Shown piece by piece: positions 37,704 to 48,345 of a DNA stretch of 64,000 nucleotides; the stretch's first letter is position 1, and each line of letters begins with the position of its first letter. The stretch lies in the NCBI GenBank assembly GCA_916700875.1, contig CAKAKS010000004.1, positions 11,304,534 to 11,368,533 on the forward strand, in the 5' to 3' direction. The notes beneath the pieces are model-generated. The model saw only the letters and a program-made list of their open reading frames with translations. It did not search any database and was not told the origin of the DNA. Source of the stretch: Sebastes aleutianus (taxonomy: Eukaryota > Chordata > Actinopteri > Perciformes > Sebastidae). The translations under genes were made by a program, and so were the position numbers.

Positions 37704-38024
37704 TAGGGGTGCAACTAATGATTATTTTCATTGTCGATTGTGTCAATAATTTACTTGATTAATCGATTAGTTGTGATGTATTTGATCCTCTGGTGAAAAA
37801 TGACGATCACTGTTTCCCAAAGCCCAAGATGACGTCCTCAAATGTGTTGTTTTGTCCACAACTCAAAGATATTCAGTTTACTGTCATAGAGGAATAAAGA
37901 AACCAGAAAATATTTATATTTAAGAAGCTGCAAAAAAATGTACTCAAATCGATTAATCAATTATCAAAATAGTTGGTGATTAATTTAATAATTCACAAGT
38001 AATCGATTAATTGTTGCAGCTCTA
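37704..38024. mobile_element. Short hAT-like MITE, 321 bp
   Basis: The tips are TAGGGGTGCAACTAATGATT and, at the right, AATTGTTGCAGCTCTA, an imperfect TIR. Subterminal ATTAATCGATTA-type motifs flank an interior containing AAGATGACGTCCTCAAATG and CTCAAAGATATTCAG, a sequence I recognise as a very common teleost repeat. The flanks AATACCAT and AATACAAC match at 6 of 8 positions, consistent with an aged 8-bp duplication. Non-coding. Confidence 0.8.
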
Positions 38025-38628
38025 AATACAACTTATCGCATATTGTAGTTGCTCTGCCAGTAATACACGAATGCAGTAGGAAAGGAATCAAATAACTTAC
38101 AAAATCATAGTTACAAAATACCAGTATAACACTATAATACTCCCTAACATCTCTAATATTTATATTCTAATGATGGAGACAATACAGCCAAATAAAATAA
38201 AATCTACTGTCAACTCTGCTTCCTTCCCTTATATGGCACACAAATAAATTAAACATGACTCTTTCCCGTATTAACGGTACTTAACTCCAGTCTTGTATAT
38301 ATTCCTTGTATCAATGTTTCCCCCAGAGATATGTCTTGGCAGAGCTGCTCAAACACTATTTACACCATGCGATACTAAAAATCGCAATTGAAAGTGATAC
38401 ATAGGAAACTATTTTAGGTGACCCAACCCCAGGTATTCAGCGGCTCAGGGAATACACATATATCCTCCCATGGTGGTAGGCTGTGTATGTGTATATATTG
38501 TTTTATCAGTGACCCGTATCCTGTTTACCTGATGGAGGCAAAAGCTCAGTGTCGAAACTCCTTAAAAGTCAAAGCCAAAGGGTGGGGGGGGGGTGGAGGA
38601 GCGCATCCAAACGTATACCACATGTTAT
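38025..38628. other. unique non-coding sequence
   Basis: AT-rich unique DNA. A G-rich patch at 38581-38596 precedes a CA tract. Confidence 0.5.
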
Positions 38629-38655
38629 CACACACACACACACACACACACACAC
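38629..38655. repeat. (CA)n microsatellite
   Basis: A pure CA run of 27 bp. Confidence 0.9.
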
Positions 38656-38754
38656 CTACACATACACACACTCCACCAGCCGCGGGGCGCCATGGTTACC
38701 TTGGAACTTTAACGTGGACCAGCTGGTGTACTTGGGTTGTGAAATTGCATTGCA

Positions 38755-38756
<2 letters not shown>

Positions 38757-38835
<79 letters not shown>
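38757..38835. repeat. Pure (CA)n microsatellite, 79 bp
   Basis: About 39 uninterrupted CA units. The 186-codon plus frame crossing both CA tracts is a His/Thr artefact. Confidence 0.95.
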
Positions 38836-38840
<5 letters not shown>

Positions 38841-40054
38841 GAGGATCAAAGGGAGCTGGAGCCCTGCACAGCAGCCCTCCTGCTCCTGCCCTTGGCTAAA
38901 TGGACGACCAAACATTCCAGGCTGTCCAGCCCAGTAATATCTGGCCCGCAGCCTAATGAAGATGGACTGTGTTTATAATTCTCATGTTTGCTCTGATCAC
39001 TAACATAATCCTTTCTATACACAAAACACGGAGACGGAAAACACTCTTTGTTTCTCCACGTTAAGTCGAAGAACGAGAGAAGTGCACGGAGATGAAATAC
39101 AAAACCCCGGTTTCAGTAGACTTTGTAGCTCTTTGCATTTTCACACAGGGGCATCACATGATCTCAAACAAAGGAGAAGGCACCGAGGGATGTTTTTCTG
39201 CCTGCTTGGGACTTTGACACCTGCCTCGCCGCGGCAAATTGGAATGGCTCACTCTCAAATGAGATTTCTGCCCGCCGCATGGGTAAAGAAAAAAAGGTCA
39301 CCCATTACAACTATTCTACATGATTCACAGAGTTATCACATCCCTGCTCGCCTACCTTCCCTTTAATTAGCTTCGGGGACCTGGGCAAAGTGTATGTGCG
39401 TGTTATTGTGTGTGTGTGTGTGTATTTGTGCGCGTCTGATATACACATAGGCTCTATTTCTCTCTTGGTTTCTCTCCCTATGCTTGCACACAAAATTAAA
39501 ATCCCACCTTGCGTTTCAGGGACACGCAGTATTTCTTTAACAACAAATTTATTGACCCATGAAATCTGCCCTTATTTAGCCTGCACTGTGAATCAGAGAT
39601 TAGTGTTATCACTAAGATGCATGCTACTCTGAGTATGACTGCAGTGATGTGGTGCAGTGTAGTGCTTGTGTGAAGGTGGTCTTTTGATTTTGTTGAGACT
39701 AAATAACTGACAAGATCCAGTTGAGTTCTCCTTATCATTCAAGAGCTCGCCTGTTTCTCACATATTCTTCTAACCCGTTCCCATTAAACAGAACATCTGG
39801 ACAACCGAGGGAAAGATGATAAGTTATGTGTTTAGATTTTTGAGACTCTATATTTTGCTTTGCACTAACATGCCGGTTGACTGATAGTAGTATAACACTC
39901 ATATATTTCTATATTAATATGGCCTTGAATTATATTCTACATAGTTGCACAGTTAAGAGCCGGCATTGTTCTTGTAGCACTTAAGGTTGGCACATTCAAA
40001 AATATTAAGGAGGAAAATTGATTGTTTGAGCTGTAAGAAATCTGGGAAAAGTGG
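38836..40054. other. unique non-coding sequence
   Basis: No gene or transposon recognised. A short GT tract lies at about 39409-39425. Confidence 0.45.
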
Positions 40055-40631
40055 AAAGAGAGTCCTATTATTTTATGTATGGTATATACAATACTACAAT
40101 GATTTATCAGCTTTTCATGAAATGGCTCAACAAAACCCTGAAATACTCTGCTCCTGGAAATCAAAAATGGAATTTTTCAGGTGCATACTTGTATTTTGGA
40201 TTTCTAGTTATGTTTCTGGTATGTTTACATGCTTTAATGTTCAAAAACGCTTTACTTTTACTGGCTGTTTTGCAGCACCTCTATTCACCCTCTGTCTGTA
40301 GCGCTCTCTGTTGTGATTGGTCAACTGAACCAAACTCTTCGGACTCTGCTCCAGCTCCGCTCTAACTAGCTTCGTTTGAGAGCGTGCCAAACTAGCCGCT
40401 AGCCAGGTATTATGCAAAGTATGTTACTTGGTGACATCACTACTTTACGAAGGAAAAGGCAGGTCTTCAAGCGAGGCGTTTCAGGCAGTTCAGGAGCATT
40501 GTTTCTGTGGGGAAGAGTAACTCCCTTTGACGTGGACTTTGTAACTTTACAGATATTTTGCATGCACAAAACAACTCATAACACACTAAAGGAAAGGGGA
40601 AAAGCAGAAAAGCATAATAAGTCCTCTTTAA
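40055..40631. mobile_element. Dispersed TIR-like teleost repeat, about 580 bp
   Basis: Begins AAAGAGAGTCCTATTATTTTATG and ends CATAATAAGTCCTCTTTAA. Read in reverse, the end is TTAAAGAGGACTTATTATG, so the termini are imperfect inverted repeats. The interior phrases GGTGCATACTTGTATTTTGG, CTCCGCTCTAAC and CAAACTAGCCGCTAGCCAGG are ones I recognise from a widespread fish MITE. The short plus frames inside are not genes. Confidence 0.7.
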
Positions 40632-40837
40632 GTTCACAAACTTTTTGTTAAAAGCTTGGAAAAGAAGGTGAAATGTGGTATTGAATTAGTCTTTACTTTG
40701 AATTCTCTCTTAGGTTACAATTGCATGTGGTACATTTGGAATTTTGTCATAGACGTGAGGGTCTGGAACGATCAGGCGATGAATCGATTACTTTATCAAC
40801 AAAACATCAACCTGCAACTATTTTGATAACAAGTTTC

Positions 40838-41038
40838 AGTTTATTTTTTTTTTAAAGAATATTTTTTACATTTTTCACCATTAAAGATGACAGCGTAGAG
40901 GCAGACTGGAAACAGGGAGAGAGAGAGGGATATGACATGCAACAAAGGATGGAAGATGGAAGGAAGGAAGGATGGAATCAAACCCAGGACATTGCGGTTA
41001 TATGGCATGTGCTTTAACCATTAGGCTATCAAGGCGCT
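40838..41038 (-). mobile_element. tRNA-derived SINE, minus strand
   Basis: Read on the minus strand, the head starts near 41038 as AGCGCCTTGATAGCC. It contains an A box TAGCCTAATGG at 41018-41028, exactly fitting TRGYNNANNGG, and a B box GGTTTGATTCC at 40974-40984, one mismatch from GGTTCGANTCC. These are the internal RNA polymerase III promoter of a tRNA-derived SINE. Further along come a TC-rich stretch, GTTTCCAGTCTGCCTCTACG, and an A-rich tail (T-rich on plus at about 40840-40860). It is not a functional tRNA, since no cloverleaf was found. Confidence 0.75.
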
Positions 41039-42257
41039 GCAGTTTAAATCATTTTCAAGCCAAAAAAACTAGGCGAGGAGGATTTTCTCCTTTTCCGTGT
41101 ATTACATTATAGTAAACTGAATATATTTGGGTTTGAGACTACTCCTATAAATATGAATTTGTAGTGATGTTCAATTAAAATTGAACTTTATAGTTGTACT
41201 TGCATACAATGAAGCATAGTCTTTTTATGTAAAGATAGAGCTAGTACTGGTAGTTAAACTACAATAACAACTTGGCTGTCATTCATTTTACGAACCAAGC
41301 TTGTTTGAAATTCCGCTTCAGGAGTGAAGACTAATATACTGGCTGGCTTAGCATTGATTGAGGAAGGGAGAAGTGAGGAGAAAAGAACAGAGAGCAGAGT
41401 GAATGTGACTCGACTTAAGGCGAGATAAACCCTGAGATTGAAGGCCCTGGTCCAGGATCCTCCAGTCAGAGGGACTACTATGATTCTAGATCACACACAC
41501 AGACCTGACGTTGTGGCTTTCTGTAATGCTTTTATCAATGAACGCATGCATGCATGTACACAAACTGTTTCTGATGTTGCAACCATACACGTTCTGCCTC
41601 TTACACACATGCACACACACACACACACACACAGACACACACACACACATAGGCCAAATGCATCAATACCAAAAGGGTTTAATCAACTCTCGGAGGAAGA
41701 CATCATTGCATTTAGAATCAAACCTATGGAATCAATACCTGTGTTACACTTAAAATGACAAAGTGCTTAGTCGGAGCTCATGCAGGCACACAGCCCCGGG
41801 GTAAGTTTTGAATGTATAGATGAATGTGTGGATCGTTTACGGTTGTGATTTTGGTTGTGTGATAGATCCTTGCAAATCTGAACCCCTCGGGCATAGACAA
41901 CCTTTCCACCGTTGAAATATCTGAACGCCAACAAATAGAAAACGACATAGCGAACACAGTGAGTTAGTTACCTTGAAATAATGCTGTGCAGATGCACACA
42001 GGGCGTTCAGCTCCTCTTGGGATGCAATTAAATCAACAGTGATGTGACCAATCTGTTTATGCTTGCTGATATTACATTTTCAGTTTTAATTGCTTTACAC
42101 TCTTTTGATATATTATAGCCACCATGGAAAAGCCAATGTAATCACTATCATGACAAGCTGCCAACGGTGCAACTTGTATAGAATTATACGAAGATGAGTA
42201 ATCAAATTAATAATATATTCAAAAGAACAAATTCACAGTGTTTGAAATGACTTTATG
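41039..42257. other. unique sequence with CA tract
   Basis: Unique DNA with a CA microsatellite at 41612-41649. Confidence 0.45.
41612..41649. repeat. (CA)n microsatellite
   Basis: A CA run with one AG interruption. Confidence 0.9.
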
Positions 42258-43095
42258 CTTTAAAGCAGCAGTGGGTAGAATTGGAGCAAATATGATTAAA
42301 AAAAGTTATTTTTATAAAACGGTCACTATATCCTGACAGTCCTGTATCAGACAGGTAATCTGAAAAAAAAACATGTGCCTCTGTGTCCTCCGGTGTCCTC
42401 CGGTGCTCCTATTGGCATCTGCAAGATTTCACAGACCTGAGGAAATCAACCAATAAGAGACGAGCTGGAGCCTTGCCGTCTCTGAGCAGCTGTCAATCAC
42501 TCGCAAACCTCGATCAAACGGTCAAACTAGGCAGCGCTGATCAAATATTAATCAATATTCTATTACTGTAATACCTATTTCTCTTATAAAATGTTTTCAG
42601 AAACATCTCGTAGTGTACTGTTTGGCTGTAAAATGAGAAAGTTTGTGAACCGGCTGCCATGTTGAGATCAGTTGCGGAAATACCAAGCACCGCCCACCAG
42701 CCGGAGCAAACTTTCTAATTTTACAGCTAATTTTACAGCTAAACACCTCAAATGTTTCTGAAAACATTTGAGGTGAGAAATAGGCAGTACAGTAACAGAT
42801 TATTGATTAATATTTGATCAGCGCTGCCTAGTTTGACCGTTTGATTGGGGTTCGCAAGTGATTGACAGCTTCCTCCGTTGAATGAACAGCCAATAGGAAC
42901 GCTCTCTCTCTGAAATGACCTGTGATTGGCCAAAGTCTCCTGTCACAGGTTAGATTTTTTTAAAGCCTGAAAACTTAGCCATGAGGAGGTGTAGAAGTTT
43001 TCTCTCAGAACAATTGAATTACGATATGCTGAAAAGTTATTATAGAATTTTTGCCCAATAATGCCAAAAAATATTCTGCCTACTGCCGTTTTAAG
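42258..43095. mobile_element. TIR element (TTAAAGCAGCAGTGGGTAGAAT family) with giant internal hairpin
   Basis: The left tip TTAAAGCAGCAGTGGG with TAGAAT is mirrored by ATTCTGCCTACTGCCGTTTTAA on the right. It aligns with the copy at 22758-23320 at both ends but contains an additional central palindrome (42488-42871). CCAATAA and GATTGGCC motifs flank the hairpin. Non-coding; the superfamily is unassigned. Confidence 0.8.
42488..42871. repeat. Long inverted repeat, arms about 175 bp
   Basis: The left arm starts GCTGTCAATCACTCGC and runs through AAACGGTCAAACTAGGCAGC, ATTTCTCTTATAAAATG, CTGTAAAATGAGAAAG and CCGGCTG to about 42662. The right arm, from about 42697, is the near reverse complement: CAGCCGG, CTTTCTAATTTTACAG, GCTGCCTAGTTTGACCG, ending GTGATTGACAGC. 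A duplicated TAATTTTACAGC and an extra palindrome around AAATGTTTCTGAAAACATTT add length on the right. The spacer is about 35 bp. Confidence 0.85.
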
Positions 43096-44514
43096 TGATA
43101 TATAACAGTAATTCACTTCAGACGAGGATGTTTCAAGACTATTTATTTCATAACTTTGAGAAGTATTTATTAGAAAGTCTATGCTGACCTGTGTCCTGAC
43201 CTGCCTGTGTTAATATATTGGAATACAGCAGCCTCTAGCTGCTGTCACAATCAAGAAAAAGATCCCAAGAATCTCAAGAATCAACACATTAAAACTACTT
43301 TCTATAACTTCAATTGACAGAAGGAAACCGAATGGTAATTTCTGCAAAACCCATTTTTTTTTCCCTCATGTGAATTTCATAGACCTTTCTAATGATGAAC
43401 TTGTGGAATCTAACTTCTTAGTGTGTTTAACTGTTTGACGTCAGGGGACCTTCATGCTAAGTCAATGTGTCAATATAAGCTTAAGTGAAGGAGTGGCTTG
43501 AAAGCTAACCACAGAATCAGACTAAGTGTGAATTTCCATTTCTCTCACACGGTTGGTAATTACAGCTGCACTCCCTTATCCTCATTCTCTCAAACTGTCT
43601 TTGCCGGCAGTGTGCATGTAAGTATGTGAAGGAAAGAAAGGAAGAGGGTGAGAGAGTGCGAGAGAACGAGCCTTATGTATTATTGCAGTCACGCTGTCCA
43701 CGTCTGAAAACATTTCACAGGCAGTGCAAGGGAAATGTAAATTTGAGTTTGCTGAATCTAACACACACACACACGCCCACACAGAGGAGAAAAAAAAACC
43801 TCATCTCTCCTCTCTCCCTTATACACACATAATGCATTAAAATGGAAAACAGCTCACACTGGCCCCGGCATTGAAGGGGGCCCTAATATTTGTTTTTCCC
43901 TCCCCTGTAGTGTCCTCATTGCCAATGACCAAATTTATAATAATCTCTGCCTCAGAGTCCAGCGCTGCTTTCAGAATCTATAATCACCTCGGCAGCGGTT
44001 CCTTCAGCCTTGCCCTGGCCGGCTACAGGCCCACTTCCCTTTAGCTCTGCTCCAGCGATACTGCAATTGGTACCAATCCCTGGAATCTGCCTGTAGGTTG
44101 GATTGTCTGTATGTATGGTCTGTTTTCACAAAGACACATACAACCGCAGTGAGGTATTGCAATGCAATCACCTAGCGTATCACTGAGATTTACCTGCAGT
44201 CACCTAAATAATACGACAAAGAGGACTAGATGCATACATGTGGCAGATATTTGCCCTTGCTCATAGCCATTATGCCACCAACCTGTTGCCCATTATTACC
44301 TGTGTTGTGGTTCAGTGTGTAGAGTATTAGAGCAACGCTGTCAGGTTCAGGGATTCTCACTGGGATGACATGGACGCCCGAAATAGAAGTGCATGGATTA
44401 AACTGAACACATCGTCTTCCAACATTTTTGGGAAATACGTCTTCAAATGAAAATGCATTTCAATTGCATAAAGTGGAAAAGCACAACATAATTGTATGCA
44501 TTTAGCCAAAGTCA
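43096..44514. other. unique non-coding sequence
   Basis: Unique DNA. A short CA tract lies near 43760-43775. No gene recognised. Confidence 0.45.
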
Positions 44515-45075
44515 TACTTTCCGCGTCCCCAGTAAGTGTGCCGGGTGCTGAAGCAAATTTTCGTAGTGGCCGAACGGTGGAATTACAACTTCAGGATCAG
44601 TCACGTGAAAGCACCGAAAATACTTTTTCCCATAGACTTACATTGGGAAAGAGACGTCTGTAAATCAGCGGATATCAATTTTTTTTTTTATTAGGTAAAT
44701 CAACTTTCCAGTACGAACACTTGAATAGCCCTTCTTTAAATCATTAGGTCCTAAAATATGTAAAATGCACTAATAGCTGAATTCATAGTTATATCCCTTC
44801 CTCCGTTCATGTGAATGAGACCCAGACCGCGGGCTGGAGCGCGGGCTGGAGCGAGGGCTGGGAGTCGGGGTTAAAGGAAACGCTACTGCGCCTGCTCTGT
44901 GGGCCCAATGGATGCGGAAGATCGGCGATTGATCCGGGTACTTTTATACACGGAAGTCAAGCTTGTTTTGTGTCATGCGCCGCTGAGCACCTTTCATAGC
45001 AATGAACAGGATCCCTCCTCGAACGCTGTATCTCTTTATACATCCATTGTCTATGCAATGGTCAGCCTGACGTAA
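44515..45075. mobile_element. Probable dispersed repeat, about 560 bp
   Basis: Contains phrases I recognise from teleost interspersed repeats (GTGCCGGGTGCTGAAGC, GTGGCCGAACGGTGG, ACTTTTTCCCATAGACTTAC, TATACATCCATTGTCTATGC). A short tandem duplication GCGGGCTGGAGC lies at about 44829-44853. Boundaries are approximate and the class is unassigned. Confidence 0.45.
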
Positions 45076-45138
45076 ATTTCTTAATCAGAGAGTGTAGGCT
45101 CGGTGAGGACGTCCACATACCGCGTTGCAACCACTTGT

Positions 45139-45190
45139 AGCATAGTGGCTGCGCGGACAAGTCCAGACAAGTCCGTGCGGACACTATGCT
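45139..45190. repeat. Hairpin, 20-bp arms and 12-bp loop
   Basis: The arm AGCATAGTGGCTGCGCGGAC (45139-45158) pairs with GTCCGTGCGGACACTATGCT (45171-45190) at 17 of 20 positions. The loop region repeats ACAAGTCC. It may be part of a MITE whose other ends were not found. Confidence 0.7.
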
Positions 45191-46690
45191 ATATAATGTA
45201 GCTTAACGATCTACTGCGAATGTGTGGAATGCGTCCTCCAAGCGGACAGTATAAACAGAACTACCATGTATGCGTCTGTTCGGGAGAATAACCTAGGCTT
45301 TACTCAAGACTCAAAACTGTAAGTGGTTTGATACTGGGGATGTGAAGGTTCAAACTTTGCTCTGTTGTAGATTTTGTGGTTCCAACAACTGACGAGATGG
45401 CAGTAAAATGTAAAACCAAACACTAGACATCAAAAGCTATTTAAGTAACTGATGGTTGGCATCAAAGATACCACATCATGGTTAAACTAAAAACGTACAA
45501 TACAGTAACAGTAAAGTACAACAAACTAATCTCAACATCAGGGCATGTGACTTGCACCATCTTGGGCCTGTAATGAAGTTCACTGCTTTTCAGCTTAGGG
45601 TTGTTTCACATTCAAAGCCTTTCATTGGGGAAACCACAGGAATGATATTGTGTAATTGCTACAAGAAGTGCAGCCTTTATTGCCAAGGTTAGTAATGGAA
45701 TAGATAATAATGATTTGGTGCTTTATTGGTTTACTGATCTGTTTTAAATATTGCAGGTAACCACAGTGAGCTGCTTAGATGAAGTTGCTACAGTTTTCTA
45801 ACTCCCAACACATCATCAAGGTAAGCGACCTTTACTATGCTTTTCCTGTCCTATCCTGTAGAAACCAGCTTGCACCATGCCAGCATCACACACGCTCATC
45901 AGTTATTGCTGTAGTTGAAAATAAATTGAAAAGTATTTTTCCCCAATGCAAATGCATTTTTAATGCATCTTACTATTATTATTTTGCCAATATTTTGTCC
46001 AATTTGTGTGGGAATGCTCCTTTTGTACAAAGCTTAGACTACCTTAAAAAAAATTCTTTAAATTCAACATTGATGTGGCAAAATGTATGTATGAAGCAAA
46101 TGTTTACTTTCAAAACATATACCTGTTAAAGAAAATGACAATGTTTTCCCAGCGGGGAACTAATTTAAGGCTTAATGTGATGTTAACTTTACAATGTCAA
46201 GGCACTATTCTTCTTGCTTCTCATTTCCAAACTGAATTATTGTGTCCTTCTCCTTCATTTTGGAGTTCTTAATGGGATTTTCCTGACCAGATGGAAAGAG
46301 CAGAAACATTTTGAATTTGTTTCTGACCTTGAGTCCAGCTGGCTTTGGTCATGTAGTTTTCTAACTAAAGCTATCCTTTCATATTTCTGTTTAAACCAGA
46401 CCTGAGAGAGCAGTAACCCAGCCTGACTCAAACCTGAGAGGCATTCTGTTTTTTTATGTTCGAACCGACCCAGACGCAGTTAGTGTAAACTGAAGCACTG
46501 AGTTTGTGTAACCGGGGTGTGTTCGTCAATAGTCACCCGAGCGCCAGAGCCCACTCTGGCACAAACTGGACCGCTCGTAAATTTGGAGCGCTTTTGGAAT
46601 ATACCATTCGGGTTGGGTATCCACACTCTAGTATGTATGCATGTGTGTGTTGTGTATGTACAGTACTTGCATATATGAATTGGTACAATC
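45191..46690. other. unique non-coding sequence
   Basis: AT-rich unique DNA. The plus frames near 45779-46405 have no recognisable family. Confidence 0.45.
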
Positions 46691-47050
46691 CTTAAAGGTG
46701 CTAAATACAGGATTGGTAGCATTTCTATTGCCTCTCAATGGCTTCGGGGAACAGGAGGATGGCGTTATGCTTCGCAACGACGTCGTCAGTCGGGATGGCA
46801 TTATCAGCTTTATGCAATATGAGAGCAGTGCAGAGCAGCGGCCGTGAGCTAGCTTGTGGGGCACACTCACATGCACGAACATGCACTAAAAGCACGCCAA
46901 GCCGGCCCGGCTATGTGAGCAAAGCACGGAGATGCTCAACACACACAGAGGGATAGTGACTTCATTCTCTGCACAGGTAGACATTGCTCCACTATGTCTT
47001 TACATAGTAAATAGTTGTTCGATGCTATATTAATGGTCTAGATATCGTAT
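46691..47050. mobile_element. Probable dispersed repeat fragment
   Basis: Begins CCTTAAAGGTGCTAAATACAGG, a start typical of fish MITE-like repeats, and includes CATTGCTCCACTATGTCTTTAC, which I associate with the same class of repeats. Ends are not defined. Confidence 0.35.
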
Positions 47051-47054
47051 AGAG

Positions 47055-47330
47055 CAGTGGTTCTCAAACTTTTTTCACCAAGTACCACCTCAGAAAATAG
47101 TTGGCTCTCCAAGTACCACCATTATGATCGATGTTAACATACAGTAGCGTAGGCCTACCCTATTCAGCAATGCACAGTTCATGCAGAAGGCAAATTTATT
47201 CCTAATAAGAATATCACTTATTGTTGACTTTTGTCAGCCACGGCCACGCTGTACAAAGGGGTAGCACTAGAACTGGCACTTAAACTCTTCCACACAACTC
47301 TTATACTACACAAGGGGCAGCCTCTCACAC
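47055..47330. mobile_element. hAT (Charlie-type) terminal fragment
   Basis: Starts with CAGTGGTTCTCAAACTTTTT, the classic hAT (Charlie/MER1-type) terminus, followed by the AAGTACCACCTCAGAAAATA phrase seen in fish hAT elements. The opposite terminus is not present, because another repeat begins at 47331. Confidence 0.7.
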
Positions 47331-48345
47331 TAGACCTGCACGATATGAGGAACATCTGCAATGTGCGATAACACTGTAAAATATTGCGATGACGATATGA
47401 CTTGCGATAAATAAACAAAATATTGAAGTGTGCATATTAGCTATACATATACATATACTGTATTTTATATATAACTATACTAAATGTTGTTTCTAGAGCA
47501 GCAACAGTAATGTTTACAACAGCAAAGCCACCATATCAACTCCTTAATATCTCACTGGAAACAATCTAAAATGTTAATAAAATAAATCGTATTCCTGACA
47601 TGAAAATACTAAGTGAAGTTTATAAAGACTGAAGAACACAGACTTCAGTCAGTATCAGTCCTCCTGTCCTCCTGTCCTCTGTCCTCTGTCCTCCTGTCCT
47701 CCTGTCCTCTGCTGCAGGTAACATTAGGGCTGATAGAGGGAAGAGGGGCTGTTTGGTTTCAGCCAGCTGATAAGTTTACAAGTAAGATATGTGACAAACT
47801 AACCTAAACAGTCCGACTACACAGCCTACTGCCAGCTTTAGTTTCAGTCTTGTGTAGCCGAGGGTGATGTTGCTCCTGTACTTTATGAAGGTAATAAATT
47901 AATAACACAGAGAGGCTCAGTCTGCAGCGCATCACCGCTTCACGCCTTCCGTTCCTTCACAATAAACTCCCCGGACACAAACACTGGATCACTGCTTACT
48001 AGGGAACTAAAGTCAGTCACAACTCAACTAAATAACTTACACGTGTTTACAGTTAGCTGTTAACCGCCGAGCTAAAGCGCTGTGCCTGTCTAAAGCGGCG
48101 GTGGATGAGAGACTGCAGACAGAGCAGATGGAAACGCCGCTTTCCTCCATGTTTAACTGTTTCATCATGTTTATGCTTGTTGAACAGGTGTAATGATAAA
48201 GTATCTTGGCTTTACACTTGCAAAGTTTTATTGAACTTACAGTAACGAGTAGTTGTAGCTGTCTCACAGACTGACTGCGCTGTGTGTTGATGTGAGTGGA
48301 GAGCTCCGACACTGCAAAACAGAGGAGAGGATGCAGCGAAAAACC
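47331..48345. mobile_element. Probable hAT-like repeat with minisatellite
   Basis: Opens with TAGACCTGCACGATATGAGG and GCGATGACGATATGACTTGCG, a typical teleost dispersed-repeat start. A CCTCCTGT/CCTCTGT minisatellite follows at 47658-47710. The interior (CATCACCGCTTCACG, TGTTTACAGTTAGCTG) looks like the same family. The right end is uncertain, and no coding sequence matches a transposase. Confidence 0.45.
47658..47710. repeat. CCTCCTGT / CCTCTGT minisatellite
   Basis: About seven short units alternating 7- and 8-bp forms. Confidence 0.85.

Noticed and set aside
38418..38978. 186-codon plus-strand frame
   Set aside because: More than a third of it is CA-repeat His/Thr; the flanks have no family or splice support.
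40921..41040. A functional tRNA gene
   Set aside because: A and B boxes are present, but no acceptor or anticodon stems can be formed and a SINE body follows.
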